Positions 1 to 11,700 of a DNA stretch of 37,922 nt are shown one piece after another; positions within the stretch are counted from its first letter, which is position 1, and every line of letters starts with the position of its first letter. The stretch covers positions 550,187 through 588,108 of the forward strand of contig BLXT01008064.1 of the NCBI GenBank assembly GCA_019648995.1, written 5' to 3'. The DNA comes from Plakobranchus ocellatus. Taxonomy: Eukaryota > Mollusca > Gastropoda > Plakobranchidae. The notes under the pieces are model-generated. The model worked only from the letters and a program-made list of their open reading frames with translations. It had not been told where the DNA came from and searched no databases. The position numbers and the translations under genes were made by a program.

Positions 1-50
<50 letters not shown>
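1..50. repeat. (AG)n microsatellite at window edge
   Basis: Uninterrupted AG dinucleotides for 50 bp, continuing into purine-rich low-complexity DNA to about 200. Confidence 0.95.
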
Positions 51-52
<2 letters not shown>

Positions 53-302
53 TTCGGGGGGGAGGCAGGCAATAAGAAGAGACAGAGGAAGAGAAAGCGA
101 GTCGAGGAGGAAGGAGGGAGGGAGTAGGAAAAAAAAAACAGACAGTAAGGAGATAGGGGAGGGAATAGCGAAGGTTTTATCTCGATCTGAGGAAAGGGGA
201 AGAGGAGACACACTAGTGAGTCTGACAGAAAACAACATTCACCACCTGGTTAAAATGGCGGTACAGTATCTGGAGTTATACTGTTACCATATGATCTTTC
301 AG

Positions 303-408
303 GTGTGTAGAAATAACGGAATTATGGTGAGGCGTCAAACAGGGACAGAGAAATGCTTTGATTGTTGCGATACAGACCTCTGCAACGGCAAGCTCTGTCA
401 AACAGCTC
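303..408 (+). CDS. Ly6-like gene, exon ending the first visible domain
   Basis: Acceptor ATCTTTCAG before 303 and donor C|GTAAGT after 408. It encodes VCRNNGIMV... through CFDCCDTDLCNGKLC, the closing half of a three-finger domain. It ends in phase 1. I did not identify the upstream exon; the sequence to its left is purine-rich low complexity. Confidence 0.7.
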
Positions 409-1489
409 GTAAGTATGTATACTATGTACTATAAGAGGAGAGGAAGAGGTTGGGGGGGGGGGGGGGGGGGGGNNGTTTTGTTTTTATGTAGACTAGTAGA
501 ATATGCAATATCAGGCTATTAGCATTACCACACGTACATAATGTTATAACTGTATAATCTATCTATCCACATATATGTATTTATATAATATATACCTATA
601 TATAATTTTCTCACGCGCACACACACATCATATATAATTATATTTATTTATTCAGTGTAATTTCGTGAAAGAAAGCCTTCACGCAACCTTAAATGACTTG
701 GAATCTCCAACTTGTCTCTGACTTTTCTTGTTATATTTTTCATGCGTATTTGAATGTAACAGATTTTGCGCCACAAAAAGAAAAAGGCCTTCTTTAAAAC
801 TAAAGTATATCTACACGCAAAGGTGTGCAGGCGTCAGAAAAAAATAAGTAGAAAGTGAATCAATAGAAAAAAATGTTTCCTTATTTGCCTCATTTCTCAT
901 TGATCCAGCGCCAAGCGGTTTCCGTGAGTGCTATGGCTGCGAGAGTGTCAGCTCTCCATCCAACTGTGACACGTCAAAACTTTGCACAGATGATCAGGTA
1001 TGTAAAGTTTACATCATTATGATAATATCGTCGTCTTCATCATAACCATCATCGACGTCGTCGTCATCGTCATCGTCGTCGTCGTCGTAGTCATGATCAT
1101 ACAACCTTTTAAGAATCATCATTATCATAATTGTAAAAACTATTCTCAAAATCAGTCTTTATCATCATCAGTATCTGACTTCGTACCGTTATCAGTATAG
1201 GGTGACTCTGAGGATCTAAAAAAAGCTAGACACCGGAAGAGAGAGAAACACGATCGCAACTGACGGCAAAATATGAAAAAAGAAAGAAAGAAAGAAAAAA
1301 AGGCAATTTATATATTTCTGTAAACTAGATAACTGTCCAAGTTGCAATTAACAGAGCAACAAGGCTATAAGCTGTTTTAAACGATGTGACTGCCCTCATT
1401 TACTCCATTAACACAATCGTGAACACCCCAACCGAGATTGGCTTTCGGTAATCACTTTCACGCTTAAAAGTGGTATCAGCAATGTACAA

Positions 1490-1525
<36 letters not shown>

Positions 1526-1561
1526 CACTACCACTACCACTACGATTACTACTACTACTAT

Positions 1562-1606
<45 letters not shown>

Positions 1607-1647
1607 CACTACCACTACCACCACTACTACTACTACTACTGCTACTG

Positions 1648-1701
<54 letters not shown>

Positions 1702-3063
1702 TTACAACTCCAGGGACTATCTGTCAAAATGTTTTTAATTTGACAAGCTAAGAAAAAGCGAATTGAAAACTAAAAAAAACTGATTCATATGTACCGGCAT
1801 TATCTTTTTACACGAGTTGTTCAAATCACTAGTTTAAAAGTTGCAAAGTGTACACTGTTCTAGCATGTTGATAAAATGGGGAAACTGACGATGGTCTCAG
1901 GAGTTTAGAGAATACAATCCTCTCTCGTTTACTAAATTTACCGTATCTGACGTTCTTTCAAAACACGCAATGACCGAACTCACTCCGACTTAAATTAAAG
2001 AGAGGCAATATAAATGTTCTCGAGGAGTAGAGAAGCGCGCCCGCTGGCTCGGTCTCTGTCCCAGTGTCCCGTCGGTCGTCCCGGTCGTCCGATAGGCCTC
2101 GCCCGTCTGAACGGCCTCCTCCCGGGTAGACTCTAGCTCCGCCCGGGCCTACTCGCAAAAGACATAAGAAGGGCGGACAAGCTAGAGATCTAAAGCATAC
2201 AAACAGTTCTAGGCAGCATGGCGGGCTCATTTTCAGAAATAAGGTGAAAATAAGTGCCAGGCGTTCGAAATTATTAAAAAATTTACAATAAGCTAATTTG
2301 AGAAGGTTTATTTCCTATGAATAGAATATCAGTGGAATTTTACTATTATTATATCTAGGAGGGTTTTATTGAATGTTTGTTTGTCCACCCTTCCAAAGAT
2401 AGATTTTGGTTTTTCTAAGCTGTCATGAAATCCTCTATCCAGAGCTTGCTTGAGTGAAAAAAAAGTGAAGTAATTTAAAGGCACCAAAACAATTTTGTTT
2501 AGAACTGCAAAATTGAAGAAATGTATGGATACTTCAGAATGCTTACATTTATTTATTGCGCATTTTCCATTTAATTTTATTTCAATGTAATCAACCTTTA
2601 ATTTAAGGCATCAACATTTAGATGTTTTTTCTAAATAGTAAACTGCACGATAACGTTCCTTTTCCTCTCTAAGGTTGATAGGCCTATAATGGATCACGGC
2701 TACTGTTAGGGTGCCTATTAGAGCGATTGCCTTAGATCTGGTTGCTCAAGCTCTAAAGGTATCTAGAACTCATAGTACGGCTATGGTCCACACTGTATCA
2801 GTGATGCCTACCGGCATAATGCTGTAGGTCTGTTATGGCTGCTCCCGTTATAACCCCAGAGTACTCTGTCTTGGTATCAATTTGTGGTCAACTTGGTCGC
2901 TGGTAAGGGAAGCCTTATCGTTTCGTGTGAGCAGTCTATGGGCTACGAATATTGGCACTCATTTGTTCAGCAATGTCAACTTCTTTGCCGAGTTTATTTA
3001 TTACCTCCCTTTAATTTATATTATTTGGGTTGGTTTCCTTCTATACTGGTACGCTACTAAGTT

Positions 3064-3121
<58 letters not shown>

Positions 3122-6100
3122 GGAGAAGAGGGAGTGTGTGATTTTATAAGTCATCCCCAGCCATCCTTTTTAGCTAACCTAACTTTACTAACCACAAACA
3201 CAATGTAACTCAGCCCTCCCCCCTCTCCCTTTTTAAAAATGATTTTATCTTCTTTCCTGAGCTGAAATTATAACACGCATAAATGGTTGCTGCTACAGGG
3301 TATTCTCTTGTTCTATTAATTAACTTGGTTCTAGCACAGCTTATTTGGGACATGAAACCAAAACTAGCAAATTATGTTGTCTCTGCATAAGTATCAGGAG
3401 AAACCTCATGGACACAAAACCAAATTTGAACAAATGATGTTGATCACACCATTAAAAAAAAAACATTAAAACTTGTTTGATAATTTATTTGCGAATGTCT
3501 GATTATTTAGCGCCTGTCAGTGGATCATGTTTGTGCTACCTATTCCATCTATTGAGATTATTATAAAGAGATTTTTGAACTATTTCAATGAGTACACCTT
3601 CCGCCTTACAAAATCTTCCAGGAATTACTTTTATATTTTTGTTTATTTATTTGCTTTTAAGTTTCAATCATGTCTGTAAAAGTTGAAATGTAATGTTTAG
3701 ACATGAGAGTAATGTTTTTTTTATCTTCTACTACAATGCATGAAATACAGTACATGACCAAAACTTTGAATAAGAATAAGCGTAGTTAAGGTTTGATTTG
3801 GTTAGGCCTCCAGACCTCCATCAGGCGGGTGCGTGGGTGGGCGGGTCCGAACTCACAGAGGAGACCCTGCAGATCTCAGAGAGAGCGAGCGAGCTGGTGA
3901 CTATGCCACCACGTTCTTCCCTCCTCCATATTTACATACACACACACTCGTATCTCTCTCTTCTGTGATGTGTAATAATAATAAACCAACCTCGTCAAAG
4001 GTTTTTTTGTTTTTGTGTATAACCAGTCCACAAGATGATCTCAGACTTCAGGCCTTCCATCAGGCCAGGCCAACCTCATCAATGTGAAATCTATTATTTA
4101 ATAATATGCAGTATCGGTAGACATTATTGTTATGGTTAAAGCCAAGACAATGCTCTTTCAACATTGTGCAATATCAGAAAGAGGGAAAGACAAAAACTAA
4201 TTTATTTTTCTTTAAAGAAAAATATAACGATAATGTAGATAAAATGTTTAAAAACGCCAAAAAGTGCAATAAAAGTGTGATTTCACAGAAAAATGCAGTG
4301 ATATATTTATCTGTAAATTTTGGCTTAGCCTGGTTTGAAATGATTAAGAGTTAATAAGCGTCTTTGTTCTATCAAACTATCCCAGTTATCATACCAATAC
4401 TTTCAAATCTTCAGCTACCAGGGTGAATGCTTTTTTTTGGTTTTTAATTTTTAGGAACTGAAGATATAAATATGTTCAATATTAAACTGTTAGTATTGAT
4501 TTTTCTTCAGTATTGTATGACAGAATACAGATACACAGGAGCACAGTCTGGTACCTACAGGATGGACTGCGAGAGCATTGCTGTAAGTTTGTGGCTGAAC
4601 TTGTGAAGAACACGTCCCACAACCAGTCTGAACAAGTTGGAAGCCATACTTTGATAATGTTAAACCATTGAAACAACCTGAAACTTGTTTCTGTCACGTT
4701 TGCAATGGTGAAAACTGAGAAGAGCAATGTCGACTCTGAGCCTAGATTTTTAAAATAAAAAAGCATTAGAATTCTTTCTCTCCTAGGTGTTACGTGTAAC
4801 ATTTAACTTAATAAGACTGGTCTTAATACATATTTAAAGTGTAAGATCTATATGTCCTTTTCTTTTGTTGCGATTTCAGAGCTTAGGTCTCATCGCAATT
4901 GTATGAGGTGCACTGAATTGCTGGGGCATTCTAAGCCATATGTGATTTTGCAATTTTAGTTTTGGGTACCTATTCTAAGAGCCTTTTTCAAATTTACTTA
5001 CTTTAGGAACTGATAGTTGAATGGTATTGGAGATAGCACAGGTATAATTTACAACCTTGCTCTTGATTACAATTTGTGTCTTCAGTGAGAAACGGCATTT
5101 CTTGCTTTTCTCTTTTTTTTCTACCACCTCTACTTTTCCCCCTCATTTTGCCCTCACCTCCTCAATGCATTTTCCCTCCTTCATTACTCTTTGTGAGGAA
5201 ACACTGTCTCTACTACTACATGTAGTAGAAAACATGCATATTTATATAGCATTTCTTTTTTTTTTTTTGGCTCTGAGTGAAAAAAAAGCTGTGCTGATAA
5301 TTCGATCTAAATCTACAGATCATATATTATAGGATAAGAATGTCAAATTTTCATGGAACTACCCATTTCTTTATGCCTAATTCACAGAGCTGCCAACTTT
5401 ACAACTTTTAAAGTTGACATTTCCTCAACATACACCAACTGCAATTTAAAAAAAATCAATGATCATCATTTAACATGGATACAAGCCAAAAAAAAGTTAA
5501 TTTTTGAAAGGCAAGATTTCAGTATTTTTTTTATCACACTGCCGTAATTTTGCTGTCATTTCAGCGATACAGTAGTGAAATCATAAGTAGTTCACAGATC
5601 TTAATATTTTAAATTCCACATTATGACATACTCAATGTTGTAGAGGAGAAAGGAAAGAGGACAACTATACATAAATACCGGTGACTCATTTGTATCTATA
5701 ACGCTTTCTCTCCACATCTTTGTAATCTGCAAACCTTTTTTCCCAAAAGATGTGTGAAAAACAAGAGCAGTATGCTGGCTATTTCAACAAGAGAGACTTG
5801 GGCAAAAAATCTTCATCATCCTTTGACCATCACTCATCTACAAATCAGTTTTCCAGTGAAAAGTCTTTGTCTGCCAATGACCAGCAAGCTTTAAATATAT
5901 CAGAGAGATATATTGATGACCCTATGGTGATTTGCCTCTCTTGCTGCAAATATCCATTCTGCAACAATCACGAGAACTGTGTCACAAGTAAGAATCCCTT
6001 TGTTGAGTGTGCAAATATTAGCATCAATGAAAGAGAGAATTGAAAACAAAAACAAGAAACCCAATTCTCTTTTTTTTTTTTTAACTTAATATACATTTAT

Positions 6101-6349
6101 CTGTCTTTGTCTTATCAAAAACTTTGAAATTTTCTTTTCCCCAGACTCTCAAAATTCTTGGTTTCTTTTTCTTATCGTATTGTTAATGACATAATTCATA
6201 ATCATTGCTTTTTTCTTCACCATTAATTTTCATTAGCTTAATATGGCCACAAGTTCTATCGTTATGACTATCCATCAACAAATGCATGTCTCTCTATTTT
6301 GTTTCCAGATGAAAAAGCGCCACCACCAAGAACCACCCCAAAGCCATAG
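303..6349 (+). CDS. Ly6/uPAR-like (three-finger) secreted protein, 3' part of gene
   Basis: Five exons are read from splice sites: 303-408, 909-997, 4511-4582, 5750-5987 and 6309-6349. They join in frame for 546 nt, giving 181 residues plus TAG; the 5' end lies off the left edge. The first exon supplies the end of one three-finger domain (CCDTDLCN). The rest builds a second domain: CYGC, then NC, LC, YC, DC and MC cysteines, closing with CCKYPFCNN, the family's CC...CN signature. A Ser/His/Gln-rich insertion of about 45 residues with an N-glycosylation site (NIS) sits before that final motif. The tail is short and Pro/Thr-rich, with no hydrophobic GPI-attachment segment, so I infer secretion. 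Members of this family bind receptors or ligands outside the cell; this one's partner is unknown. The gene is convergent with DROSHA. Confidence 0.8.
451..474. repeat. Poly-G run ending in an assembly gap
   Basis: A run of about 22 G residues followed by two undetermined bases at 473-474. True length is unknown. Confidence 0.9.
909..997 (+). CDS. Ly6-like gene, exon opening the second domain
   Basis: Acceptor GATCCAG before 909 and donor CAG|GTATGT after 997. It encodes PPSGFRECYGCESVSS... to LCTDDQ, the CxxC opening of a new three-finger domain after a short Pro-Ser-Gly linker. Phase 1 in, phase 0 out. Confidence 0.78.
1488..1703. repeat. (ACT)n trinucleotide microsatellite
   Basis: About 215 bp of ACT repeats with interspersed ACC, ATT and GCT variants, in an intron of the Ly6-like gene. 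It creates spurious long poly-Thr, poly-Ser and poly-Val reading frames on both strands. Confidence 0.95.
2030..2180. other. GC-rich island in Ly6-like intron
   Basis: A roughly 150-bp GC- and CpG-rich stretch in otherwise AT-rich DNA, with repeated GTCGGTCGTCC and CTCCGCCCGGG-type blocks. No gene or known repeat was recognised; it could be an old mobile-element fragment or an internal promoter. Confidence 0.4.
2670..3066. other. Unrecognised intronic block of balanced composition
   Basis: Base composition is more balanced here than in its surroundings, with an abrupt change at each side and a GA repeat on the right. No convincing reading frame, inverted ends or family match was seen. Confidence 0.3.
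3067..3119. repeat. (GA)n microsatellite
   Basis: About 50 bp of GA dinucleotides within an intron of the Ly6-like gene. Confidence 0.95.
3804..3914 (-). mobile_element. Head fragment of the related SINE
   Basis: Minus-strand CGTGGTGGCATAGTCACCAG then TGAGATCTGCAGGG and GAGTTCGGACCC resemble the tRNA-like head of the SINE, with A-box and B-box positions. The sequence fades after GCCTGATGGAGGTCTGGAGG. No flanking duplication was recognised. Confidence 0.6.
3999..4069 (-). mobile_element. 5'-truncated copy of the same SINE
   Basis: On the minus strand, GGCCTGAAGTCTGAGATCAT then TTGTGGACTGGTTATACAC matches the 3' half of the SINE at 18358, ending in an A-rich tail. CCAACCTCGTCAA (3986-3998) and CCAACCTCATCAA (4070-4082) form a 13-bp flanking duplication with one mismatch, so this is a separate truncated insertion. 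Confidence 0.8.
4511..4582 (+). CDS. Ly6-like gene, 72-nt middle exon
   Basis: Acceptor TTTTTCTTCAG and donor GCT|GTAAGT enclose exactly 24 codons, YCMTEYRYTG...MDCESIA. This is the central-loop region of a Ly6 domain with two of its cysteines. The preceding intron is about 3.5 kb. Confidence 0.78.
4583..5749 (+). other. Intron of Ly6-like gene, nothing recognised
   Basis: AT-rich sequence between two supported exons, with short poly-T and poly-A runs. I see no further exon, repeat or element. Confidence 0.6.
5750..5987 (+). CDS. Ly6-like gene, exon with loop insertion and CC..C motif
   Basis: A pyrimidine tract then AAAAG precedes 5750 and ACA A|GTAAGA follows 5987. It encodes MCEKQEQYAG, a low-complexity Ser/His/Asn/Gln insertion with an NIS glycosylation site, then YIDDPMVICLSCCKYPFCNN. 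The first codon is ATG, but it reads on from the previous exon (I-A-M-C-E), so it is not treated as a start. Confidence 0.75.
6309..6349 (+). CDS. Ly6-like gene, terminal coding exon
   Basis: Acceptor TTGTTTCCAG precedes 6309. The exon completes an Asn codon and encodes EKAPPPRTTPKP followed by TAG at 6347-6349. This is a Pro/Thr tail without the hydrophobic stretch needed for GPI attachment. Confidence 0.72.
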
Positions 6350-7609
6350 ACAAGGTTGAGAAAAGCAAAAGATATTTCTTTTCAACATTAATGTCCACTT
6401 TTAATTTTCACCATTTCATATATAACACAACAGTTAGTAGAAATTTTTAAAACACTGTTCAAGTGCTATACATCTCTGCTCTATAAAAAGACAAAGGCTA
6501 CCATGTAAAACGATTTTGTAAGTTTTCTAATAGTACATGTATGACTGTTTGGTTTCATGTACAATGATTAGGGAAATAGTGATGTTTTATATTATATAGA
6601 ATTTGTAGTCTTTAAAAAAGAAAAATAAAGCAAAAGTTAAGGATATTAATAACCTACAATCCTAAAGGTTTTATTATCAACCTAGTTTAATGATCGCTTC
6701 TAATCTGTATCGGTACCTAAAAAAAAAACCAGGAGATAATTTTGTTTCATTTAATCTCCTAGCTCTATAAAATATTGCCGAGGACCAACATCAAAACTAA
6801 CATTTTTCTCTAACAGCATGGTACTACTAGGTTCACTTAAGAATTACTACATTCCCATGCTAACAACATATATACCAATAACAAATGGTATCATCAAATC
6901 AATAAGGTTGGATTTGTGGTAACCATGATTTGGTATTTAAACCCATATCTGTGAACTGATTTTGCTATCATATTGAAATTTGCAGATAAACTCTATCATG
7001 ACCCAAAAAAAAAAAAAAACCAAAACAAAACAACAAACAAAAATTACTATGAAGTTACACTGAGAAATCAGAATAGATCCATAGGCATAAGCACTGACAT
7101 GGAATAAGGTTTTTAATTAACTTTCCTGGGCTAACAGCCCTAATGTCATAAAAAAAAAAAAAGAACTAAATAATAGAGATTACCTGTTCAAGTTATATTT
7201 AATACATTTTCTGTGATAGGGCCTGCTCACTATTTTGGAGATCTTAGGTTTTCACACCTGCCTGACCATGGAACACCTGACATCTAACCCCCCCCCCTTT
7301 GTCTGCTCCACAAAGTGAAAGAAAATATAAAATAAATCTTGCTTGTGAGGCTTTTTTTGAAAAGTAAAATGATGGGTTTTTAATGACTAAATTTCACATG
7401 TACAGCACATAAACTAAAGTATAAAAGGTCTTTAAAGCATACCCTATAACTTGCCATTGAATTTCTTTTGCAGTCCTCATTATGTTGTAAATAAACCGTC
7501 TAAAACAATAACTGTATTGTGTGCACTTTATTTTAAAATCTACATTGCAATCTTTCTATTGGTTTATTCAAAAGTTTTGTTCTGTTACAAGATACACCAC
7601 CCTTGCAGA
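6350..7609. other. 3' flank between convergent genes
   Basis: Holds the Ly6-like 3' UTR with alternative AATAAA hexamers and AT-rich DNA with A-runs (about 7000 and 7150) and a C-run near 7290. No gene was seen. Confidence 0.6.
6624..6629 (+). promoter_or_regulatory. Candidate poly(A) signal, Ly6-like gene
   Basis: AATAAA about 275 nt after the TAG. Further plus-strand AATAAA hexamers lie at 7331-7336 and 7490-7495, so the true 3' end cannot be chosen from sequence alone. Confidence 0.3.
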
Positions 7610-8514
7610 TTTCAGGGCGACTTTGCTGACTGCTGCTACACCTTCACCTTGAAAACAGTAAAAATGTCTAATCAGAGAGTAGCCTAGAGATGGTGCCTGA
7701 TCATTTGCTTTACAGAAAGGAGTCTCGGTGTAGAAATGTCCACCCAGAGTGTAGGCTGATGATGATGATGATTAGCAATGTGTTTTACAGACAACTGTTC
7801 AACCGTAGTGATATCCAACCACAGAACAGGCTGCAGATGATGGGTAATTTTATTTTTTTTTACAAGGAACTGAATAACTGTAGCTATGTCCATAAAGAGA
7901 AAAAGCTGAAGGTGAATACTGATAATGTGTTTTACAAGCAACTGTACAACTGTATCTATGTCCATTCAGAGGATAGGCTGCTGATGATGGTGACAGATAT
8001 GCTTATAGGCATCAACATGACTGTAACAATGTCCAACCAGAGTATAGGCTGATGGTGATGATTGATAATGCGCTATACAAGCAAATGTTCAACTGCAGTG
8101 ATGTCCAAGTATTGAACAGGCTAAAGATGATGGATGTTTTTTACAGGCAACTATAAAACTATAGCTATGTCCAAGCAGAGACAAAGCTGAGGATGATTAC
8201 TGATATGTGCTTTATAGGCAACTGTACAAGTGTAGCTATGTTCAATGAGAGTAAAGGCTGATGGTGAAAGTTGATAATGTGCTCTACAGGCAACCTTGTA
8301 AATGCAGCAATGTCCAATCACAGACAGGCTAAAGGTGATGGGTAGCGAGCTTTACAAGCAACCCCTGCAAATGTCCAACCAGAGAAAAAGCTGAGGATGA
8401 TGATTGATGATGCACTTTACAGATGTGACTGAAGCCATGTCCAACCACAGAAAGGTTAAGGATCATGGATAGTGTGTTTTATACGCAACTGTGTAACTGT
8501 AGTGATGTCTGATT
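7610..8514. repeat. Minisatellite of about 72-bp units, DROSHA 3' UTR
   Basis: About twelve diverged tandem units of roughly 57-80 bp. On the plus strand each holds a core like TTTTACAGGCAACTGTACAA, then ATGTCCAACCAGAG and GGCTGATGATG. The right end runs straight into the DROSHA stop codon, so the array probably forms most of its 3' UTR. It leaves a 120-codon plus-strand frame open (7690-8052), explained by the near-72-bp period rather than by a gene. Confidence 0.85.
7849..7854 (-). promoter_or_regulatory. Candidate poly(A) signal, DROSHA
   Basis: Minus-strand AATAAA about 660 nt after the stop, inside the minisatellite. A second minus-strand AATAAA is at 7527-7532. If the latter is used together with the plus-strand signal at 7490, the two convergent genes end almost on top of each other. 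Confidence 0.25.
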
Positions 8515-8771
8515 TCAACGTCTCACAGATCTATTTCCATAACCTTTCTTGCTTTTATTCCCAAATTTGGCCTGCAATCTTCTTGTGTTCACTGGACGGT
8601 AAGGCCTTGACCTTTTCGGTCCAGATGCTCCCTTTCGAGCTTCATCACCAGCATAGTCAATCTCAGCGTCAGGACTGTGACAACGATCCCTTCTTTTGTT
8701 GTCTTTATCTGCCTGATCTCCCCTGATCTTATCGAGGAAGCGCCGCTGGTGCTGAAGAATGGGAAACAACT
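8515..8771 (-). CDS. DROSHA: DROSHA coding exon 21, basic C-terminal tail and stop
   Basis: Residues 1528-1612, acceptor CCTTTCCAG, TGA at 8517-8515. [20 protein letters not shown] corresponds to human NFPQMAHQKRFIERKYRQE. The remaining tail of about 60 residues, Arg/Lys-rich and ending GNRSVRR, is longer than human and not recognisably conserved. Confidence 0.92.
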
Positions 8772-11700
8772 CTGGAAAGGAATATTAAACACTTATTGTA
8801 GATAGATAGAAAAAGAAAAATATCAAAAAGAATACTTTAAGAGATCCTTGGTGTCTTAAGGAAAACACTCAACACAAAATAAAAAAAAAAAAATCTTACA
8901 TTTCTCATAAAACTCATGAATCAAACACTGCTTTGGGATCAAAGTCCAGAATATGTGCTTACTGTTGGCTTCAAAACAAAAAGTGTCAATTTTAGTTTTC
9001 AACCTTGTGTTGCCAAAAGGTAAATATGTAAATTTATATGCTTAATGATTCAAACTATTTGGGATGATACATGAAAAGACCCCCCCTCCCCCTCTTTTTT
9101 TATAAGATTACCTCAGAATACCTATTAAAGTCACATTTTGGACACATGGAGTTCTGTGCATGATTTTCACTTCTTGAGCCAAAAAAAAAAACAAAACTTG
9201 ACTATCTATTACAATTCTGTCAGCAGACCTCGATTTTGAAAACCCTAATCACAAAGAAAAGCCCTCATACACCTGGCAAAGTCAAACCTTCTTTTCCTGT
9301 TAATTGTGTTCGGACAGACAGACCCATTTTGAAGCTATGAAACCTGATTTTCTCATTTATAACTAAATAGATTGTCAATCCTAGGCAATTGCAGAGAATC
9401 CAGATAATTAGGAGGAAGATGACTTTAGTGCACAGAGTTATGCCCAGCTTAAAGTTACATGGAAAGAGTAAAGAATTCTATAGATTTTAGATAAAGGTTT
9501 AAATCTAGACATTGACATAAGAAGAAGCTAACAACAATGCAGCTTTAAGAACAGATTAAGGCAACAGCCAAACCCAAATGCCAAAATCACTCTTGTTAAG
9601 GTGGAAATCTCATAAACTGAGTCCCACTGCAGTGAGCCAAAACTCTGAATGAAGATGATTCAGTCTCTGTATTTTACAAATGTACAGAGAATGGTACATG
9701 GGAAGCCTCTGCTGCAGAATTACTTTTGGAGTTTGGGTATTTCCCAATTTTGTCTGCTTCATGTGTCATCTTCAGCTTGGCCTCATAGTGTTACACCAGC
9801 TACAGTGCTGCTTGATGTTCATGGGTTTATGAGACTCCCAAACGAGAAAGACAAGGGTTTCAAATTATGAGAAACCAGCCTGATCCATTTCAAGCTATGA
9901 GTTTAAATTAAAAGCTTTAAAAACAACATTAAAAATTCCAACATCTTGAGCACATTGAAATATTAGAAAACTAATTTACCTGATTTCAATTTTTTACTGA
10001 ATTTTGCACAAAAAAATGTTCTTTCTATAATTTTATCTATTTTATTTTGATGCTGCAAGTCATTTTATCAACAATTTTAAAGAAAGAAAAAGAGTTATGA
10101 CCTTTTTGTCAGTCAAGTTTCTTCATAAGAGGCCAGTAAATTGAAAGTTTACAATAAGCCTTTCTTCTGCTCCTGATTTTTAAAATCTATATGATCATTA
10201 CTCATTACAGTCTAAAAAGTATTACAGTATTGTCTGTGCTTAAAACGAGATATAATATGCTTAAATTTCTCACAAAATAAACCTGCTATAACGCTCCCAC
10301 CCCTCTCCATTCTCCCTGACACAATTCAGCCATGCATTCCCCCTAACCTGCTCTTTTCCTGAGAGCAAGTGTTGCTGCTGCCATCTCTGCTTGCTGTATG
10401 TTATGTCCCTTGCCACGGGCCAGTCTCTTGCCACGAAAGTAGACAGCTACCACATAAATACGTGTGTTTGTTGGACCTATAGATTCAATCACTCTGAGGA
10501 CAAACAAAATGCAACCCCACATGTTAAACTCATTTTCTGTTAAAATGAAATAGTTTTCGTTTCTTTTAGACTTGAAAAGTCCAGGATAACATTTAACACT
10601 GATAATATAGAGTAGGATTAATTTTACATGTTAATTTTTTCTTTTAATTATGCTTCTTGAAAGAAAAATTTATTTATACATACTGAAAGTATAAACCCTG
10701 CTGAACGACTTTCTCTGCATGAAACTAAGAATAAAGAAAATGTAAAAGACACTACAAGATATTGATCAAAACTGAATGCCACATCCTGTGGCTTAACACA
10801 GAGAAGAATTCAACATCACTTCCTGAGATCAAACTGTGATGAATACAGTGGGAAATTTAATCCAATATTCTGTGATTAAACAAAGTTGAATATGAAGTTC
10901 TCATATTTTGTGATTAAACAAAGTACAGTTGAGGCCACATGCATTTCCTGATAAATCAAGGTACTTTCCAAAACTTAAATTTCCCTCAACTTGTCCCATA
11001 TTAAGAAGATAAAAACAGTTTTTCCTAAGTCTTAGAAAGCCAAATGGGAAAATTCAAAGCCATTACATATTAAAAAATTCCTTATTTGGCTCTGCTTTTT
11101 TGGCAGAGTACAGTGCAGTGTCAGTTCCTGGGGATGTATAAACTGTTACTCTTTTTTTTTGGTGTAATTAAATTGCACCTATGCTTTGGCCCAGGGGAGA
11201 GAGAGACAGATATAATGGCACAGAAAAACGAAGAAGTGAAGCAGAAAAAAAGCTTACCTGCTTAGACCCGATTTCACACTCTGGTTTAAACCCAAACATC
11301 TGAATACACACTGGCTGCAGGAATTCTCACAAAAGATCTTAAAAAATGAGTAAAGGTTGAAAAGAGAGAGAGACTCACTTGTAGAGAGGAATATCAGGTT
11401 CTCCACCACCAACTTCTCTCAGCGTGAGACAACACTGCTGAAGCTGAGACTTGGGGTCGTTCCAGTCTTGATTTATGATGAAATCCTAATGGGGAAAAAA
11501 TAAAACTACATGATTAAACCGTGGCTCTAGTTTACTTCAGACAAATTTTAGACTCTTCAAAGGATACAAAACGCTGTACAGATAGGTCCACTTCAACACT
11601 TCTTAGAGCCACAAATTAAAGTTTGCATTGCCAGCATAGTTGATTGATAAAGGTGAGTGAAGAAGTTCCTACAAGTATCAGTATCAGAGAGCAAGCAATT

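Noticed and set aside
1400-1751. Long poly-Thr, poly-Ser and poly-Val reading frames on both strands
   Set aside because: They are produced entirely by the ACT trinucleotide repeat and lack any flanking coding signal.
1958-2230. 90-codon minus-strand frame in the GC-rich island
   Set aside because: GC-rich DNA has few stops; composition, Pro/Gly/Arg content and lack of splice context do not support a gene.
7690-8052. 120-codon plus-strand frame with 24-residue repeats
   Set aside because: It is a by-product of the near-72-bp minisatellite in the DROSHA 3' UTR; other units contain stops and shifts, and no splice or start context supports it.
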